Positions 34,660 through 45,214 of a stretch of DNA of 64,000 bases are shown piece by piece (within the stretch, counting starts at the first letter, position 1; the number at the start of each line of letters is the position of its first letter). The notes beneath the pieces are model-generated. The model was given only the letters and a program-made list of their open reading frames with translations. It did no database searches and was not told where the DNA came from. Source of the stretch: Bacillus sp. SORGH_AS_0510. Its GTDB lineage: Bacteria; Bacillota; Bacilli; Bacillales; Cytobacillaceae. The stretch is taken from the NCBI RefSeq assembly GCF_030818775.1, contig NZ_JAUTAU010000001.1:1926001-1990000 (forward strand). Reading direction: 5' to 3'. The translations under genes were made by a program, and so were the position numbers.

Positions 34660-34780
34660 GTGTTTGTCCTTATCTGATATGCTTTTGTCCATTTTAAGTC
34701 AATCTTTCTGACAAAAAAATGCGCAAAATGTATAATGGATAAGGACTATTTCAGCTAATCAGCCGAAAAGAGGAAAAGAT

Positions 34781-36139
34781 ATGCAGGAACAAAGATATTT
34801 AACTGTGAATGCTTTAACTAAATACATAAAAAGAAAGTTTGACGCGGACCCCCATTTGCGTGATCTTCATGTACGTGGGGAGATTTCAAATTTTAAGGAA
34901 CATTCGAGCGGACATATGTATTTTACTTTAAAGGACGAGAAAGCTCGGATCCTAGCGGTAATGTTTTCTAGTCAGTCCCGTCTTATGAAATTCTCACCTG
35001 AAAATGGGATGAAGGTAATCGTTAAGGGTGATATCTCGGTTTACGAACCAAGTGGTCAATACCAAATCTATATTAAAGAAATGCGTCCAGAAGGGATTGG
35101 GGAATTATTCTTAGCATATGAGCAGTTAAAAAAGCGGCTCGAGTCAGAAGGATTATTTGCCATTGAATCGAAAAAGGCTATTCCTTTATATCCAAGAACA
35201 GTGGGCGTCATTACTTCTCCTACTGGGGCAGCGATTAGAGATGTCATAACCACGATAAAAAGACGATATCCTATTGCAAATATTCTCGTATTCCCAGCCC
35301 TAGTTCAAGGGGAGAATGCAGCGCCTTCTATTGTTAAAGCGATCGAGAAGGCTAATAATATGGACTGTATTGATGTGTTAATTGTAGGACGTGGCGGAGG
35401 TTCTATAGAGGAGTTATGGGCATTTAATGAAGAGTTAACAGCTCGTGCGATTTTTTCATCTAAAATACCTATTATCTCAGCAGTTGGTCATGAAACAGAT
35501 TTTACCATTGCTGATTTTGTTGCGGATCTACGCGCTCCGACGCCAACGGGAGCTGCTGAACTTGCGGTACCTCATATTGAAGAATTAATGGATAGAATCC
35601 TTCAGCGGCAAACCCGTTTGCTCCGTGCAATGAAAGGAAAGTTTCAATTTGGAAGTGAACGATTAAACAGGGCAACTAAATCTTATGCTTTTCGTTATCC
35701 ACATCGATTATATGAACAAAAATTGGAACAGGTTGACAAATTAACAGAAATGCTTGTACGGGGAACTTCAAGATTATCTTTACTAAAAAAGAGTGAGTAT
35801 GATGTTCTTCACAAAAGGTTACAACGTAATCATCCAAGTGAAAAAATTTTTGAAGCAACAGCTCGTCTTGACCGGTCCTACAAAGATATTAACCGATCTA
35901 TGGTACAAGTATTGACGAAAAAACAAAACGATTTTGAACGAATACTTGCGACGCTACAAGCGCTAAGTCCCTTGAAAATAATGGAGCGCGGGTACAGCCT
36001 GGCTTATTCGGAAGAAAACCGACTGGTGAAAAGTGTGAAGCAGGTAACAGTGAATGAAAAGGTTCAAATTCAATTGACTGATGGCAGTCTTTACTGCAAA
36101 GTGGAGAATATAAAGGAGAGCGAAAAAAGTGGCGAATGA
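34781..36139 (+). CDS. xseA: Exodeoxyribonuclease VII large subunit
   Basis: This 452-aa protein has an N-terminal OB fold ([21 protein letters not shown]) and a catalytic domain ([40 protein letters not shown]), then a long coiled coil. Exo VII degrades single-stranded DNA from both ends. It overlaps xseB by 11 bases. AGAGGA lies before the ATG. Confidence 0.97.
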   Translation: MQEQRYLTVNALTKYIKRKFDADPHLRDLHVRGEISNFKEHSSGHMYFTLKDEKARILAVMFSSQSRLMKFSPENGMKVIVKGDISVYEPSGQYQIYIKEMRPEGIGELFLAYEQLKKRLESEGLFAIESKKAIPLYPRTVGVITSPTGAAIRDVITTIKRRYPIANILVFPALVQGENAAPSIVKAIEKANNMDCIDVLIVGRGGGSIEELWAFNEELTARAIFSSKIPIISAVGHETDFTIADFVADLRAPTPTGAAELAVPHIEELMDRILQRQTRLLRAMKGKFQFGSERLNRATKSYAFRYPHRLYEQKLEQVDKLTEMLVRGTSRLSLLKKSEYDVLHKRLQRNHPSEKIFEATARLDRSYKDINRSMVQVLTKKQNDFERILATLQALSPLKIMERGYSLAYSEENRLVKSVKQVTVNEKVQIQLTDGSLYCKVENIKESEKSGE

Positions 36140-36362
36140 AAAAAAGTTATCCTTTGAAGAGGCGATGACAAAGCTAGAACAAATAGTGGATAAGCTCGAA
36201 GAAGGAGATGTACCTTTGGAGGAAGCTATTCTTTTTTATAAAGAGGGAATGGAATTATCCAAGCTTTGTCATGATAAATTGAAAAATGTGGAAGAACAGC
36301 TTACCCAAATCATTACGGAGGACGGGCGCAAAGAGAGTTTTTCTATTGAAGAGGAGGAATAA
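36129..36362 (+). CDS. xseB: Exodeoxyribonuclease VII small subunit
   Basis: This 77-aa helical protein binds the coiled coil of XseA in multiple copies. The motif [20 protein letters not shown] and [17 protein letters not shown] are diagnostic. The GTG start lies inside the xseA end, with AAGGAG a few bases before. It is 3 bases from ispA. Confidence 0.96.
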   Translation: MANEKKLSFEEAMTKLEQIVDKLEEGDVPLEEAILFYKEGMELSKLCHDKLKNVEEQLTQIITEDGRKESFSIEEEE

Positions 36363-36365
36363 GAC

Positions 36366-37259
36366 TTGGATACTAAGTCTTTGGAAACATTTGCACAAGA
36401 ATATAAGCACTTGCTTGAAGATGAGCTCCGCAGGCTGGTTGAAAAGCTTCAAGCTCCTCCTATTATTAAAGAGTCAATGATTTATTCTCTTGAAGCGGGT
36501 GGTAAACGAATACGTCCATTATTATTGTTTGCAACTTTAGATTCTTTTGGAATGGACCCTAAAAAAGGCTTGCTTGCCGCTGCTGCAATTGAAATGATTC
36601 ATACCTATTCCTTAATTCATGATGATTTGCCGAGTATGGATAATGATGACCTAAGAAGAGGTAAACCAACCAATCATAAAGTTTTTGGTGATGCGATCGC
36701 CATTTTAGCGGGTGATGCATTATTAACTTATAGCTTTGAGGTAATGGGTCAGCTCCCGAGTGACTATTTTTCAAGCGAAATCAAGCTTAAATTAGTTATT
36801 GAATTAGCAAAAGCAGCTGGTACAGAAGGAATGGTGGGTGGCCAAGTAGCTGACATGGAGGGAGAGGGGAAATCGCTTACCCTTGAAGACCTGGAGTATA
36901 TTCATATTCATAAAACTGGTAAGTTGTTAGGCTTTAGTGTCATAGCTGGAGGAATTCTAGCAGGGGCCAATAATGACCAACTACATAGTTTATCAACCTT
37001 TGCCCATCATCTTGGACTTGCTTTTCAAATTCAAGACGATATTCTCGATCTAGTTGGGAATCAAGAGATAATTGGCAAACCAGTTGGCAGTGATACGACA
37101 AATCTAAAAAGTACATACCCTCAATTGTTAACCTTGGAAGGTGCACGAAAAGCATTGAAAGATCAAATAGCCCTTTCAAAGGAATATCTTGAAAAAACGG
37201 GCTTAAATACCCACTTGCTAACCGAAATCACTGATTTAATTGCATCAAGAGATCATTAA
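36366..37259 (+). CDS. ispA: Farnesyl diphosphate synthase (geranyltranstransferase)
   Basis: This 297-aa prenyl transferase condenses isopentenyl diphosphate to C15 for quinones and wall lipid carriers. The first Asp-rich motif is DDLPSMDNDDLRRG, the second is QIQDDILDL, and GGKRIRPLL precedes them. The TTG start has GAGGAGG directly upstream. It lies before dxs, the entry enzyme of the same isoprenoid pathway, but a hairpin separates the two. Confidence 0.96.
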   Translation: MDTKSLETFAQEYKHLLEDELRRLVEKLQAPPIIKESMIYSLEAGGKRIRPLLLFATLDSFGMDPKKGLLAAAAIEMIHTYSLIHDDLPSMDNDDLRRGKPTNHKVFGDAIAILAGDALLTYSFEVMGQLPSDYFSSEIKLKLVIELAKAAGTEGMVGGQVADMEGEGKSLTLEDLEYIHIHKTGKLLGFSVIAGGILAGANNDQLHSLSTFAHHLGLAFQIQDDILDLVGNQEIIGKPVGSDTTNLKSTYPQLLTLEGARKALKDQIALSKEYLEKTGLNTHLLTEITDLIASRDH

Positions 37260-37268
37260 TAAAGGGTA

Positions 37269-37359
37269 TTTGAGGCATTCAAGTAAGTGTGTTATAATAA
37301 TTTTCAATGTAGAAAACGTTGACAATGCCGTTATCACTAAGTGTTAGCGGCTATTTTTT
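37269..37359 (+). promoter_or_regulatory. Promoter and terminator-like hairpin between ispA and dxs
   Basis: TTGAGG (37269) and TATAAT (37293-37298) are 18 bp apart. Downstream, 37327-37337 pairs with 37341-37351 (GCCGTTAtCAC with GTGtTAGCGGC) and is followed by TATTTTTT. The hairpin lies after the promoter and before dxs, so it could be an attenuator as well as the ispA terminator. Confidence 0.55.
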
Positions 37360-37441
37360 CAGGAAAAGTGTTATGATATTAAGTAATAATATACTAACAA
37401 GATGAGTAGATAGAAAAAGAATGAAAGTGAGTGGTCCAAAA

Positions 37442-39337
37442 ATGGATCTGTTATCAATAAAAGACCCATCCTTTTTAAAAGGATTGACAAATAAAGAGCT
37501 GGAGGCTTTAAGTCAGGATATTCGTCAATTCTTGGTCGAAAAGCTGTCTGTTACTGGAGGCCATATTGGACCGAATTTAGGTGTAGTAGAACTAACAATT
37601 GCTTTACATAAATGTTTTGAAAGTCCTAAAGATAAAATTATTTGGGATGTAGGACATCAGTCCTATGTTCATAAAATATTAACTGGCAGAGCATGTGAAT
37701 TTGATACATTACGCCAATTTAAAGGTCTATGCGGATTCCCGAAACGAATCGAAAGCGAACATGATGTTTGGGAGACGGGGCATAGCTCAACTTCTCTATC
37801 TGCAGCAATGGGAATGGCAATTGCTAGGGATTTAAAAAAGGAAAAATCTTTTGTTGTCCCAGTAATTGGAGATGGTGCATTAACGGGCGGTATGGCATTG
37901 GAAGCACTAAACCATATTGGTCATGAGAAAAAGGACATGATTGTCATCTTGAATGATAATGAAATGTCAATCGCACCAAATGTTGGCGCATTACATAATA
38001 TTCTTGGACAGTTACGAACTGCTGGTAAATATCAATGGGTAAAAGACGAATTAGAATTGTTATTGAAGAAGGTTCCTGCTGTCGGCGGTGTCCTTGCAGC
38101 TACTGCTGAACGGGTAAAGGATAGTTTAAAATACCTTTTGGTTTCTGGAATGTTCTTTGAAGAATTAGGTTTTACCTACTTGGGTCCAATTGACGGACAT
38201 AATTTTGAAGATTTGTTTGAAAACTTAGCTTATGCGAAAAAAACAGAAGGTCCCGTACTTCTTCATGTCATTACAAAGAAGGGGAAAGGGTATAAGCCGG
38301 CTGAAAGTGATAAAACGGGTACATGGCATGGAACAGGTCCATATAAAATGGATACTGGTGATTTTGTTAAGCCCTCTAAAGCACAACCGCCTGCTTGGAG
38401 CAGCTTGGTAAGTGAGACGGTTAGAAAACTGGCTCGAACAGATGAACGAATTGTGGCCATTACGCCAGCAATGCCGGTAGGTTCTAAGCTCGAGGGATTT
38501 GCGAGTGAGTTTCCTGATAGAATGTTTGATGTAGGAATTGCAGAACAGCATGCTGCCACAGTTGCTGCTGGTTTGGCAACGCAGAATATGAAACCATTCC
38601 TAGCGATCTATTCAACATTCTTACAACGGGCTTATGATCAGGTGGTACATGATATCTGTCGTCAAAATCTTAATGTTTTTATAGGTATTGACCGTGCAGG
38701 CTTAGTTGGAGCTGATGGAGAAACACACCAAGGTGTATTTGACATTGCTTTCCTCAGACATGTTCCTAATATTGTCTTAATGATGCCTAAGGACGAAAAT
38801 GAAGGACAGCATATGGTATATACTGCCTTAAACTATGATGATGGTCCAATTGCAATGAGATTCCCACGTGGAAATGGTGTTGGAGTACCGATGGATGAAG
38901 AGTTTAAAAAGATCCCTATAGGCACTTGGGAAGTCCTGAAAGAAGGCGATGATGCTGCTATCCTAACCTTCGGAACGACCATACCTATGGCTTTTGAAGC
39001 GGCTGTACAGCTTGAAAAACGAGGGATCTCAGTTAGGGTTATCAATGCCAGATTTATTAAACCATTAGATGAAAAAATGCTCACAGATTTATTAGAAAAA
39101 AATATTCCTGTACTTACTGTGGAAGAAGCTGTATTACAGGGTGGGTTTGGAAGTGCCGTTCTTGAATTTGCCCATGACCATGGTTATGGTCAGGCACAGA
39201 TTGACCGGGTAGGAATCCCGGACCAATTCATTGAACACGGAGATGTTGGTTCCCTTTTAGAAGAAATTGGTCTAACTACCGAAGAAGTAGTCAGGAGAGT
39301 ATCCGCAATGGCTAGGAAAAAACAGCAAAGGGCTTAA
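37442..39337 (+). CDS. dxs: 1-deoxy-D-xylulose-5-phosphate synthase
   Basis: This 631-aa TPP enzyme joins pyruvate and glyceraldehyde 3-phosphate at the start of the MEP isoprenoid pathway. TPP motif [18 protein letters not shown]...NDNEMSI is present; the transketolase-type His is in GGHIGPNLG and the C-terminal domain in [16 protein letters not shown] chose the ATG at 37442 ([11 protein letters not shown]), which matches B. subtilis; an ATG at 37421 would add seven residues and cannot be excluded. It lies 3 bases before tlyA. Confidence 0.96.
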   Translation: MDLLSIKDPSFLKGLTNKELEALSQDIRQFLVEKLSVTGGHIGPNLGVVELTIALHKCFESPKDKIIWDVGHQSYVHKILTGRACEFDTLRQFKGLCGFPKRIESEHDVWETGHSSTSLSAAMGMAIARDLKKEKSFVVPVIGDGALTGGMALEALNHIGHEKKDMIVILNDNEMSIAPNVGALHNILGQLRTAGKYQWVKDELELLLKKVPAVGGVLAATAERVKDSLKYLLVSGMFFEELGFTYLGPIDGHNFEDLFENLAYAKKTEGPVLLHVITKKGKGYKPAESDKTGTWHGTGPYKMDTGDFVKPSKAQPPAWSSLVSETVRKLARTDERIVAITPAMPVGSKLEGFASEFPDRMFDVGIAEQHAATVAAGLATQNMKPFLAIYSTFLQRAYDQVVHDICRQNLNVFIGIDRAGLVGADGETHQGVFDIAFLRHVPNIVLMMPKDENEGQHMVYTALNYDDGPIAMRFPRGNGVGVPMDEEFKKIPIGTWEVLKEGDDAAILTFGTTIPMAFEAAVQLEKRGISVRVINARFIKPLDEKMLTDLLEKNIPVLTVEEAVLQGGFGSAVLEFAHDHGYGQAQIDRVGIPDQFIEHGDVGSLLEEIGLTTEEVVRRVSAMARKKQQRA

Positions 39338-39340
39338 ATA

Positions 39341-40180
39341 ATGAAAAATAAAGAACGATTAGATGTATTGCTTGTCGAACGTGGCTTAATTGAGACGCGT
39401 GAAAAAGCGAAGAGGGCCATTATGGCTGGGCTTGTTTACACGAATGAAGAGCGTTTGGATAAGCCTGGTGAAAAGGTGAAAATTGATATCCCGTTAAACA
39501 TAAAAGGAAAAATGCTGCCGTATGTAAGTAGAGGCGGATTAAAGCTTGAAAAAGCACTAAAGGTATTCGATGTAGATGTGGACGGGAAGGTTCTGCTGGA
39601 TATTGGGGCTTCGACAGGGGGTTTTACTGATTGTGCCTTACAAAACGGGGCGAAAATGTCCTATGCTTTGGATGTAGGTTACAATCAGTTGGCTTGGAAG
39701 TTAAGACAAGATGAGCGGGTGGTTGTGATGGAACGAACCAACTTTCGCTATGTTACACCTGCTGATTTGGTTAGAGAAATGCCAAATTTTGCTTCTATCG
39801 ATGTATCGTTTATTTCATTAACTCTCATCTTGCCAGTACTAAAAACGCTGATTATCCCAGGGAGTAACATCATTGCACTTGTGAAACCTCAATTTGAGGC
39901 AGGTCGTGATCAAGTCGGTAAAAAAGGGATTGTACGGGATGAAAAAGTTCATTTACAAGTCATTGAAAAAATTATTCATTTTTCCATTGAACAAGGATAT
40001 ATTGTAAATAATCTATCCTATTCTCCAATCACTGGCGGAGATGGAAATATTGAGTTCTTGCTCCATCTAAGATGGGAAGGGGAGCGGGAAATTGGTGAAA
40101 ACAGGCTCCAAGTAAACCCGTTGGAAATTGTAAAACAATCCCATCAAGAATTTAAAACGAAACAAGCTCCAGAAGGATAG
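39341..40180 (+). CDS. tlyA: TlyA-family rRNA 2'-O-methyltransferase (YqxC)
   Basis: This 279-aa protein has an N-terminal S4 RNA-binding domain (RLDVLLVERGLIETREKAKR) and a FtsJ-like SAM methyltransferase domain (LLDIGASTGGFTDCALQNGA, then VKPQFEAGRD). TlyA methylates cytidines in rRNA. In Firmicutes it is regularly found between dxs and argR, as here. Hemolysin annotations of this family are historical. Confidence 0.93.
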   Translation: MKNKERLDVLLVERGLIETREKAKRAIMAGLVYTNEERLDKPGEKVKIDIPLNIKGKMLPYVSRGGLKLEKALKVFDVDVDGKVLLDIGASTGGFTDCALQNGAKMSYALDVGYNQLAWKLRQDERVVVMERTNFRYVTPADLVREMPNFASIDVSFISLTLILPVLKTLIIPGSNIIALVKPQFEAGRDQVGKKGIVRDEKVHLQVIEKIIHFSIEQGYIVNNLSYSPITGGDGNIEFLLHLRWEGEREIGENRLQVNPLEIVKQSHQEFKTKQAPEG

Positions 40181-40200
40181 GCAAATGCTTATCCTTTTAT
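40173..40200 (+). terminator. Terminator after tlyA
   Basis: AAGGATAGGC pairs with GCTTATCCTT (one G-T pair) around AAAT, then TTTA. The stem overlaps the tlyA stop codon. Confidence 0.7.
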
Positions 40201-40324
40201 GTATCTGAACGTATTTTTATAAATGATTTTCGTGTACATATTTTTAAAAATCGGCTAACATATGATTATATACGACATTTTAGTACAAAATACTCTGATG
40301 TTTTAAAGACTATGGGGTGAAAGA

Positions 40325-40774
40325 ATGAATAAAGGTCAGCGTCATATTAAAATTAGAGAAATTATTGCCAGCAATGACATTGAGACGCAGGATGATTTAG
40401 TTGATGAGCTTAAGAACGCTGGTTATAATGTGACACAAGCCACAGTTTCACGTGATATAAAAGAACTTCATCTTGTAAAGGTGCCATTGATTGATGGCCG
40501 ATATAAATACAGCCTGCCTGCTGACCAGCGTTTTAATCCATTGCAAAAGTTAAAGAGATCCTTAATTGATGCTTTTGTAAGGATTGATTCTGCAGGGCAC
40601 TTGCTTGTAATGAAGTGTTTGCCCGGAAATGCAATGGCAATAGGTGCGCTTATTGATAATTTAGATTGGGAAGAAATATTAGGAACGATCTGCGGTGATG
40701 ATACAATGTTAATTATATGCCGAACACCGGAAGATACAGAAGTTATCACAAATCGTTTCCTTGACATGCTTTAA
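40325..40774 (+). CDS. ahrC: Arginine repressor AhrC/ArgR
   Basis: This 149-aa hexameric regulator represses arginine synthesis and activates catabolism when arginine binds. The N-terminal winged helix includes [17 protein letters not shown]; the C-terminal arginine-binding domain has [11 protein letters not shown] and [14 protein letters not shown] with the conserved Asp pair. GGGGTGAAAG precedes the ATG. Placement before recN is standard in Bacilli. Confidence 0.97.
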   Translation: MNKGQRHIKIREIIASNDIETQDDLVDELKNAGYNVTQATVSRDIKELHLVKVPLIDGRYKYSLPADQRFNPLQKLKRSLIDAFVRIDSAGHLLVMKCLPGNAMAIGALIDNLDWEEILGTICGDDTMLIICRTPEDTEVITNRFLDML

Positions 40775-40789
40775 TTGGGGGAGAGTTCC

Positions 40790-42478
40790 TTGTTAGCAGA
40801 GATATCAATAAAAAATTTTGCTATTATCGAATCCCTGTCCATTTCTTTTGAAAAGGGATTAACGGTATTAACGGGAGAAACAGGCGCAGGAAAATCCATT
40901 ATTATTGATGCCATACATTTACTTGTAGGTGGCAGAGGGTCTTCAGAGTTTGTGCGCCATGGAGAGGACAAAGCAGAAATTGAGGGGCTGTTTCAACTCG
41001 ATGATCCTAAACATCCAATTATCATGAAAGCATTGGAGTTTGGGATCGATATTGAGGAAGGAATGGTTGTTTTAAGGCGTGATATATCCAAAACAGGAAA
41101 AAGTGTATGTCGGATTAACGGAAAGCTTGTTACTATTTCGACACTTCGTGAAATTGGTTCAACACTTGTGGATATTCATGGCCAACATGAACATCAGGAA
41201 TTAATGGACGAAACAAGACATTTATCCTTACTTGATCAATTTGGTTCTGAAGAAATTGCGGCTTCTCATAGTGAATACCTGGAAGTGTACCGCCGCTATG
41301 AGCAAACTCTCCATAAACTAAAATCATTAAGTGAAAATGATCAACAGACGGCCCATCGATTAGATTTAATTCAATTCCAATTGGATGAGATTCAAAAGGC
41401 TAATTTAAAGATTCACGAAGACGAGGAGCTTTCGGAAGAGAGAAGGAAGTTAGGGAATTTTGAAAGAACCTTTGAAGCCTTACAATCAAGCTATGCAGCA
41501 TTGCACGGAGAACAAAGAGGTCTGGACTGGATTAGTATGGTTATGGGCTATTTAGAGGATGCGGCAGCTCTTGACCCTGTATATAAAGAAACATATGAGG
41601 GTGTTTCGAATTGCTTTTACCAGTTGGAGGATGCCGCCAGAACCTTAAGAAATGAATTAGATGTCTTAGAATATGATCCCCAGAGGTTAAATGAAATTGA
41701 AGACCGGCTAAATGAAATAAACCAATTAAAACGGAAATATGGTAGAACGATTAATGAAATCGTTGAATATGCAGCCAAGATTGAAGAAGAAATTGAAACA
41801 TTGCAAAATAAAGAAACACATATAAGTGAATTAGAAAAAGAATTATCTTCAATCAAAAAGGATCTTATTTTAGAAGCAAAACAATTATCTGAGATACGTC
41901 ATAAATGGGCAGAAAAATTAACCAACCTTATCCATAAAGAATTAAAAGAACTGTATATGGCTAAGACTGTTTTTGAAATTCGATTCGAAAAAGAACAAGA
42001 GCACTTTTCAAAAACTGGTGTTGATCATGTTGAATTTTATATTTCAACTAATCCAGGTGAACCTCTTAAGCCCTTGTCAAAAGTTGCTTCAGGAGGAGAA
42101 TTATCTAGGATCATGCTTGCACTAAAGAGTATTTTTTCCAAACACCAAGGAGTTACTTCAATTATCTTCGATGAAGTTGATACTGGTGTAAGCGGAAGGG
42201 TAGCTCAATCTATTGCGGAAAAGATTTATAAAGTAGCATCAGGCTCTCAAGTATTATGTATTTCCCATTTACCACAAGTAGCTGCTATGGCTGATACCCA
42301 TTTATTTATTTCAAAGGTTATTACTGGCGGGAGAACCAAAACATCTGTTACACCGCTGAGTCGGGGAGAAAAGATTAAGGAAATCGGCAGAATGATTTCA
42401 GGAGCGGAAATAACCGATCTTACAAAGAAACATGCGGAAGAATTACTGTTTTTAGCAGGTGAAAATAAAAAAACTTGA
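40790..42478 (+). CDS. recN: DNA repair protein RecN
   Basis: This 562-aa SMC-like ATPase works early in double-strand break repair. Walker A is GETGAGKS (near residue 30), followed by a coiled-coil middle (about 150-370), signature KVASGGELSRIMLALK and Walker B SIIFDEVDTGVSG. I chose the TTG at 40790 (LLAEISIKNFAI), preceded by GGGGGAG, which agrees with B. subtilis; a TTG at 40775 would lie upstream of that RBS. A terminator follows. Confidence 0.96.
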   Translation: MLAEISIKNFAIIESLSISFEKGLTVLTGETGAGKSIIIDAIHLLVGGRGSSEFVRHGEDKAEIEGLFQLDDPKHPIIMKALEFGIDIEEGMVVLRRDISKTGKSVCRINGKLVTISTLREIGSTLVDIHGQHEHQELMDETRHLSLLDQFGSEEIAASHSEYLEVYRRYEQTLHKLKSLSENDQQTAHRLDLIQFQLDEIQKANLKIHEDEELSEERRKLGNFERTFEALQSSYAALHGEQRGLDWISMVMGYLEDAAALDPVYKETYEGVSNCFYQLEDAARTLRNELDVLEYDPQRLNEIEDRLNEINQLKRKYGRTINEIVEYAAKIEEEIETLQNKETHISELEKELSSIKKDLILEAKQLSEIRHKWAEKLTNLIHKELKELYMAKTVFEIRFEKEQEHFSKTGVDHVEFYISTNPGEPLKPLSKVASGGELSRIMLALKSIFSKHQGVTSIIFDEVDTGVSGRVAQSIAEKIYKVASGSQVLCISHLPQVAAMADTHLFISKVITGGRTKTSVTPLSRGEKIKEIGRMISGAEITDLTKKHAEELLFLAGENKKT

Positions 42479-42507
42479 AAAGCTATCCAATAAGGGTAGC
42501 TTTTTTA
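42478..42507 (+). terminator. Terminator after recN
   Basis: AAGCTATCC pairs with GGGTAGCTT around AATAA, followed by TTTTTT. Confidence 0.88.
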
Positions 42508-42593
42508 TGTTGAACCAAGTTATAAATGCGTGTCAAGGAGGCAAAATTAAAGATGTAGCCATTTCTTTAATGTAGTGAAAAGAAGCGAGGAGA

Positions 42594-43892
42594 GTGAAAA
42601 GTTTGAAGTTAGACATAATTAGAAAAATTATTGGTGGAATTCTCCTTGTTTCATTAATTAGCCTTATTTATTTTCAGCCTATACAGCAGTACCTTGCAAT
42701 ACCAAAAACCATTACGGTTTTTGAAGGACAAGATTATACTTTTAAAAAGGCTGCCCCGGTATCAGCCGCTTTACAATCTCACAACTCAAATATCACACTT
42801 GATCAGGAAGAACATGCAGTTTCGGTAAAAGCTTCAGAAAAAGGGAACAATGAAATGCTTCTAGAATTTGCTGGTATCCCGATAAAAAAGGTCGATGTTC
42901 ATGTTTTAAAAGATTTTCGTGTCATCCCAGGTGGTCAATCTATTGGTGTAAAATTAAATACAGTTGGTGTCCTAGTTGTCGGACATCATTTAATTAATAC
43001 AGATAATGGTAAAAAATCACCTGGTGAAATTGCTGGAATTAAAGTTGGAGACATTATCACAGAAATAAATGGTCACAAAATCGAAAAAATGACAGATGTT
43101 GCACCATATGTTCAATCTGCTGGGCAGGATGGAGACGCTCTCGATATGGTGATAAGCAGGGAAAGCGGAAAATTTACGACAAAACTAACCCCTCTAAAGG
43201 ATAAAGGGGAAAACACTTATAAGCTTGGTTTGTATATTAGAGATTCAGCAGCAGGTATAGGGACGATGACTTTTATGCATCCCCAATCTAAAAAGTATGG
43301 TGCCCTTGGTCATGTGATTTCAGACATGGATACCAAGAAACCGATTGTAGTGGAAGATGGGCAAATTGTTCGTTCTACTGTAACTTCTATTGAAAAAGGT
43401 AGTAATGGTGATCCTGGTGAAAAACTCGCAAGGTTTTCATCTGACCGTGAAATTGTTGGGAATATCCAAAAAAATAGTCCATTTGGTATTTTTGGTGAGT
43501 TAAATAAAGATTTAAAAAATGGGATCATGGATAAACCACTGCCAATAGCATTATCCCATCAGGTAAAAGAAGGACCTGCAAAGATCCTAACAGTGGTAAA
43601 TGATGACCGAGTAGAAGAATTTAATATAGAGATCGTTAGTACAATCCCGCAAAAGTTTCCAGCAACAAAGGGCATGGTTATAAAAGTAACTGATCCTAAG
43701 CTTCTTGAAAAAACTGGAGGAATTGTGCAAGGAATGAGTGGAAGTCCGATTATCCAAGATGGAAAATTAGTCGGAGCTGTCACACATGTCTTTGTTAATG
43801 ATCCAACCTCTGGGTATGGAGTCCATATTGAGTGGATGCTTAATGAAGCTGGAATTAATATATACGAGACACCAAAAAACAAAGCGAGTTAA
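42594..43892 (+). CDS. spoIVB: SpoIVB forespore serine peptidase
   Basis: This 432-aa secreted/anchored protease is made in the forespore under sigma-G and signals to SpoIVFA to start pro-sigma-K processing. It has an N-terminal membrane segment (about 10-28), a PDZ domain (about 115-205, with [18 protein letters not shown]) and a SpoIVB/S55 peptidase domain. The catalytic His is in GALGHVISD and the Ser in [11 protein letters not shown], followed by Asp candidates. The GTG start follows GAGGAG; TTG at 42603 is an alternative. It lies directly before spo0A, as in all Bacillus. Confidence 0.95.
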   Translation: MKSLKLDIIRKIIGGILLVSLISLIYFQPIQQYLAIPKTITVFEGQDYTFKKAAPVSAALQSHNSNITLDQEEHAVSVKASEKGNNEMLLEFAGIPIKKVDVHVLKDFRVIPGGQSIGVKLNTVGVLVVGHHLINTDNGKKSPGEIAGIKVGDIITEINGHKIEKMTDVAPYVQSAGQDGDALDMVISRESGKFTTKLTPLKDKGENTYKLGLYIRDSAAGIGTMTFMHPQSKKYGALGHVISDMDTKKPIVVEDGQIVRSTVTSIEKGSNGDPGEKLARFSSDREIVGNIQKNSPFGIFGELNKDLKNGIMDKPLPIALSHQVKEGPAKILTVVNDDRVEEFNIEIVSTIPQKFPATKGMVIKVTDPKLLEKTGGIVQGMSGSPIIQDGKLVGAVTHVFVNDPTSGYGVHIEWMLNEAGINIYETPKNKAS

Positions 43893-43907
43893 TCAGAAAA
43901 ACCTTTT

Positions 43908-43946
43908 AAGCGAAATAGGGTAAGCCTATTTTGCTTCTTCTTTTTA
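43908..43946 (+). terminator. Terminator after spoIVB
   Basis: AAGCGAAATAGG pairs with CCTATTTTGCTT, then TCTTCTTTTT. Confidence 0.88.
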
Positions 43947-43955
43947 AGGAGATTT

Positions 43956-44095
43956 TTCGACAAAAAACTGTAATTTATTGGGAAAGATGCGAATAAAGTC
44001 GAATGGGTGAGAAAAACAGAGAAAAGATAAGATTTTATCACTATTTTAAGAAATATTAAAAAAATGAGAGGAATTTTTGTTGCATTGTCGAATTT
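43956..44095 (+). promoter_or_regulatory. spo0A control region: 0A boxes and sigma-H promoter
   Basis: A perfect 0A box in reverse (TTCGACAA, 43956-43963), a near box (AGTCGAAT, 43997-44004) and a perfect forward box (TTGTCGAA, 44085-44092) are present. A sigma-H promoter reads AGAGGAATT (-35, 44067-44075) and GTCGAATTT (-10, 44087-44095). The last 0A box overlaps the -10. This agrees with sigma-H-driven, Spo0A-autoregulated expression known in B. subtilis. Confidence 0.8.
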
Positions 44096-44177
44096 GTAAT
44101 TTAGAATAGAATTAAGAGACTACAGACATTAACAAAAATGAAATAGAGAATTGAACAGATTGAGGGAGGAACTGGAA

Positions 44178-44969
44178 TTGAAGAAAATAAAAGTATGTAT
44201 CGTTGATGATAATAGGGAATTAGTTGGTCTATTAGAAGACTACATTTCGTCCCAAGAAGATATGGAAGTTGAAGGTATTGCACATAATGGGCAAGAATGT
44301 TTAGATATGTTAGCTACGGCTAATCCTGATGTTCTTGTTCTGGATATAATTATGCCGCATCTTGATGGACTAGCTGTGCTTGAGCGTCTTCGTGAGGTAA
44401 AAAAAGGAGCGTTACCTAACGTAATTATGTTGACAGCTTTTGGTCAAGAGGATGTAACGAAAAAAGCAGTGGAACTTGGAGCATCCTACTTTATCTTAAA
44501 ACCATTTGATATGGAAAACCTAGGAAGCCATATTCGTCAGGTAAGTGGAAATGCAAGCAGCTTTACCCGTAAGATGCCCACAACAACTTACCGTTCTCAT
44601 TCGGAGCAAAAACCGAAGAACTTAGATGCAAGTATTACCAGTATTATTCATGAAATTGGTGTGCCGGCCCATATTAAGGGGTATTTATACTTGCGTGAAG
44701 CAATTTCCATGGTATATAACGATATCGAGTTATTAGGATCAATAACAAAAGTTTTATATCCTGACATTGCAAAAAAATACAACACAACTGCAAGCCGTGT
44801 TGAACGTGCTATTCGCCATGCCATCGAAGTTGCATGGAGCCGCGGCAATATCGATTCTATTTCTTCATTGTTTGGCTACACAGTTAGTATGTCAAAGGCT
44901 AAGCCGACCAATAGTGAATTCATCGCAATGGTAGCTGATAAGCTTCGTTTGGAGCATAAGGCTTCTTGA
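44178..44969 (+). CDS. spo0A: Sporulation master regulator Spo0A
   Basis: This 263-aa response regulator is phosphorylated through the Spo0F/Spo0B relay and switches the cell to sporulation. The receiver has the acidic pair in IVDDNREL and phospho-Asp in [13 protein letters not shown]; Thr and Lys follow in MLTAFGQ and ILKPFD. The DNA-binding domain is almost identical to B. subtilis ([20 protein letters not shown]). The TTG start at 44178 has GGGAGGAA upstream; the longer frame from 44151 runs through that RBS. Confidence 0.98.
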   Translation: MKKIKVCIVDDNRELVGLLEDYISSQEDMEVEGIAHNGQECLDMLATANPDVLVLDIIMPHLDGLAVLERLREVKKGALPNVIMLTAFGQEDVTKKAVELGASYFILKPFDMENLGSHIRQVSGNASSFTRKMPTTTYRSHSEQKPKNLDASITSIIHEIGVPAHIKGYLYLREAISMVYNDIELLGSITKVLYPDIAKKYNTTASRVERAIRHAIEVAWSRGNIDSISSLFGYTVSMSKAKPTNSEFIAMVADKLRLEHKAS

Positions 44970-45003
44970 AAGGGTGAGGAATAACTCATCCGATAGATGA
45001 ACA

Positions 45004-45040
45004 AAAAAGACCAATGAATGATCGTTCATTGGTCTTTTTC
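45004..45040. terminator. Bidirectional terminator between spo0A and the YycC-like gene
   Basis: AGACCAATGAA pairs with TTCATTGGTCT around TGATCG, with A and T tracts on each side. The YycC-like stop codon is inside the stem. Confidence 0.9.
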
Positions 45041-45172
45041 CGTATTTTTTTCTAATTCCATAAGTTTTTGGATTAGAATATGTTGAGGCATGTGCATAAG
45101 CTGTTCTAGTGGGACGTTTAGCTGCTTTGATAGTTTCAAGGCTGTTTCAGGTGACAATTGTAAAGGTTTCAT
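45026..45172 (-). CDS. YycC-like small protein (48 aa)
   Basis: This 48-aa protein begins MKPLQLSPETALKLSKQLNV and contains PLEQLMHMPQHILIQKLMEL, which matches the small YycC family found across Bacillaceae. Function is unknown; it may be a helix-turn-helix-like or partner-binding peptide. The ATG at 45172 has TGGAGG 8 bases before it. It is convergent with spo0A and shares the terminator with it. Confidence 0.8.
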   Translation of the reverse strand: MKPLQLSPETALKLSKQLNVPLEQLMHMPQHILIQKLMELEKNTEKDQ

Positions 45173-45214
45173 GGTATATACCTCCATTTTTTTGAAAGTT
45201 GGGAAGTGAACAAA

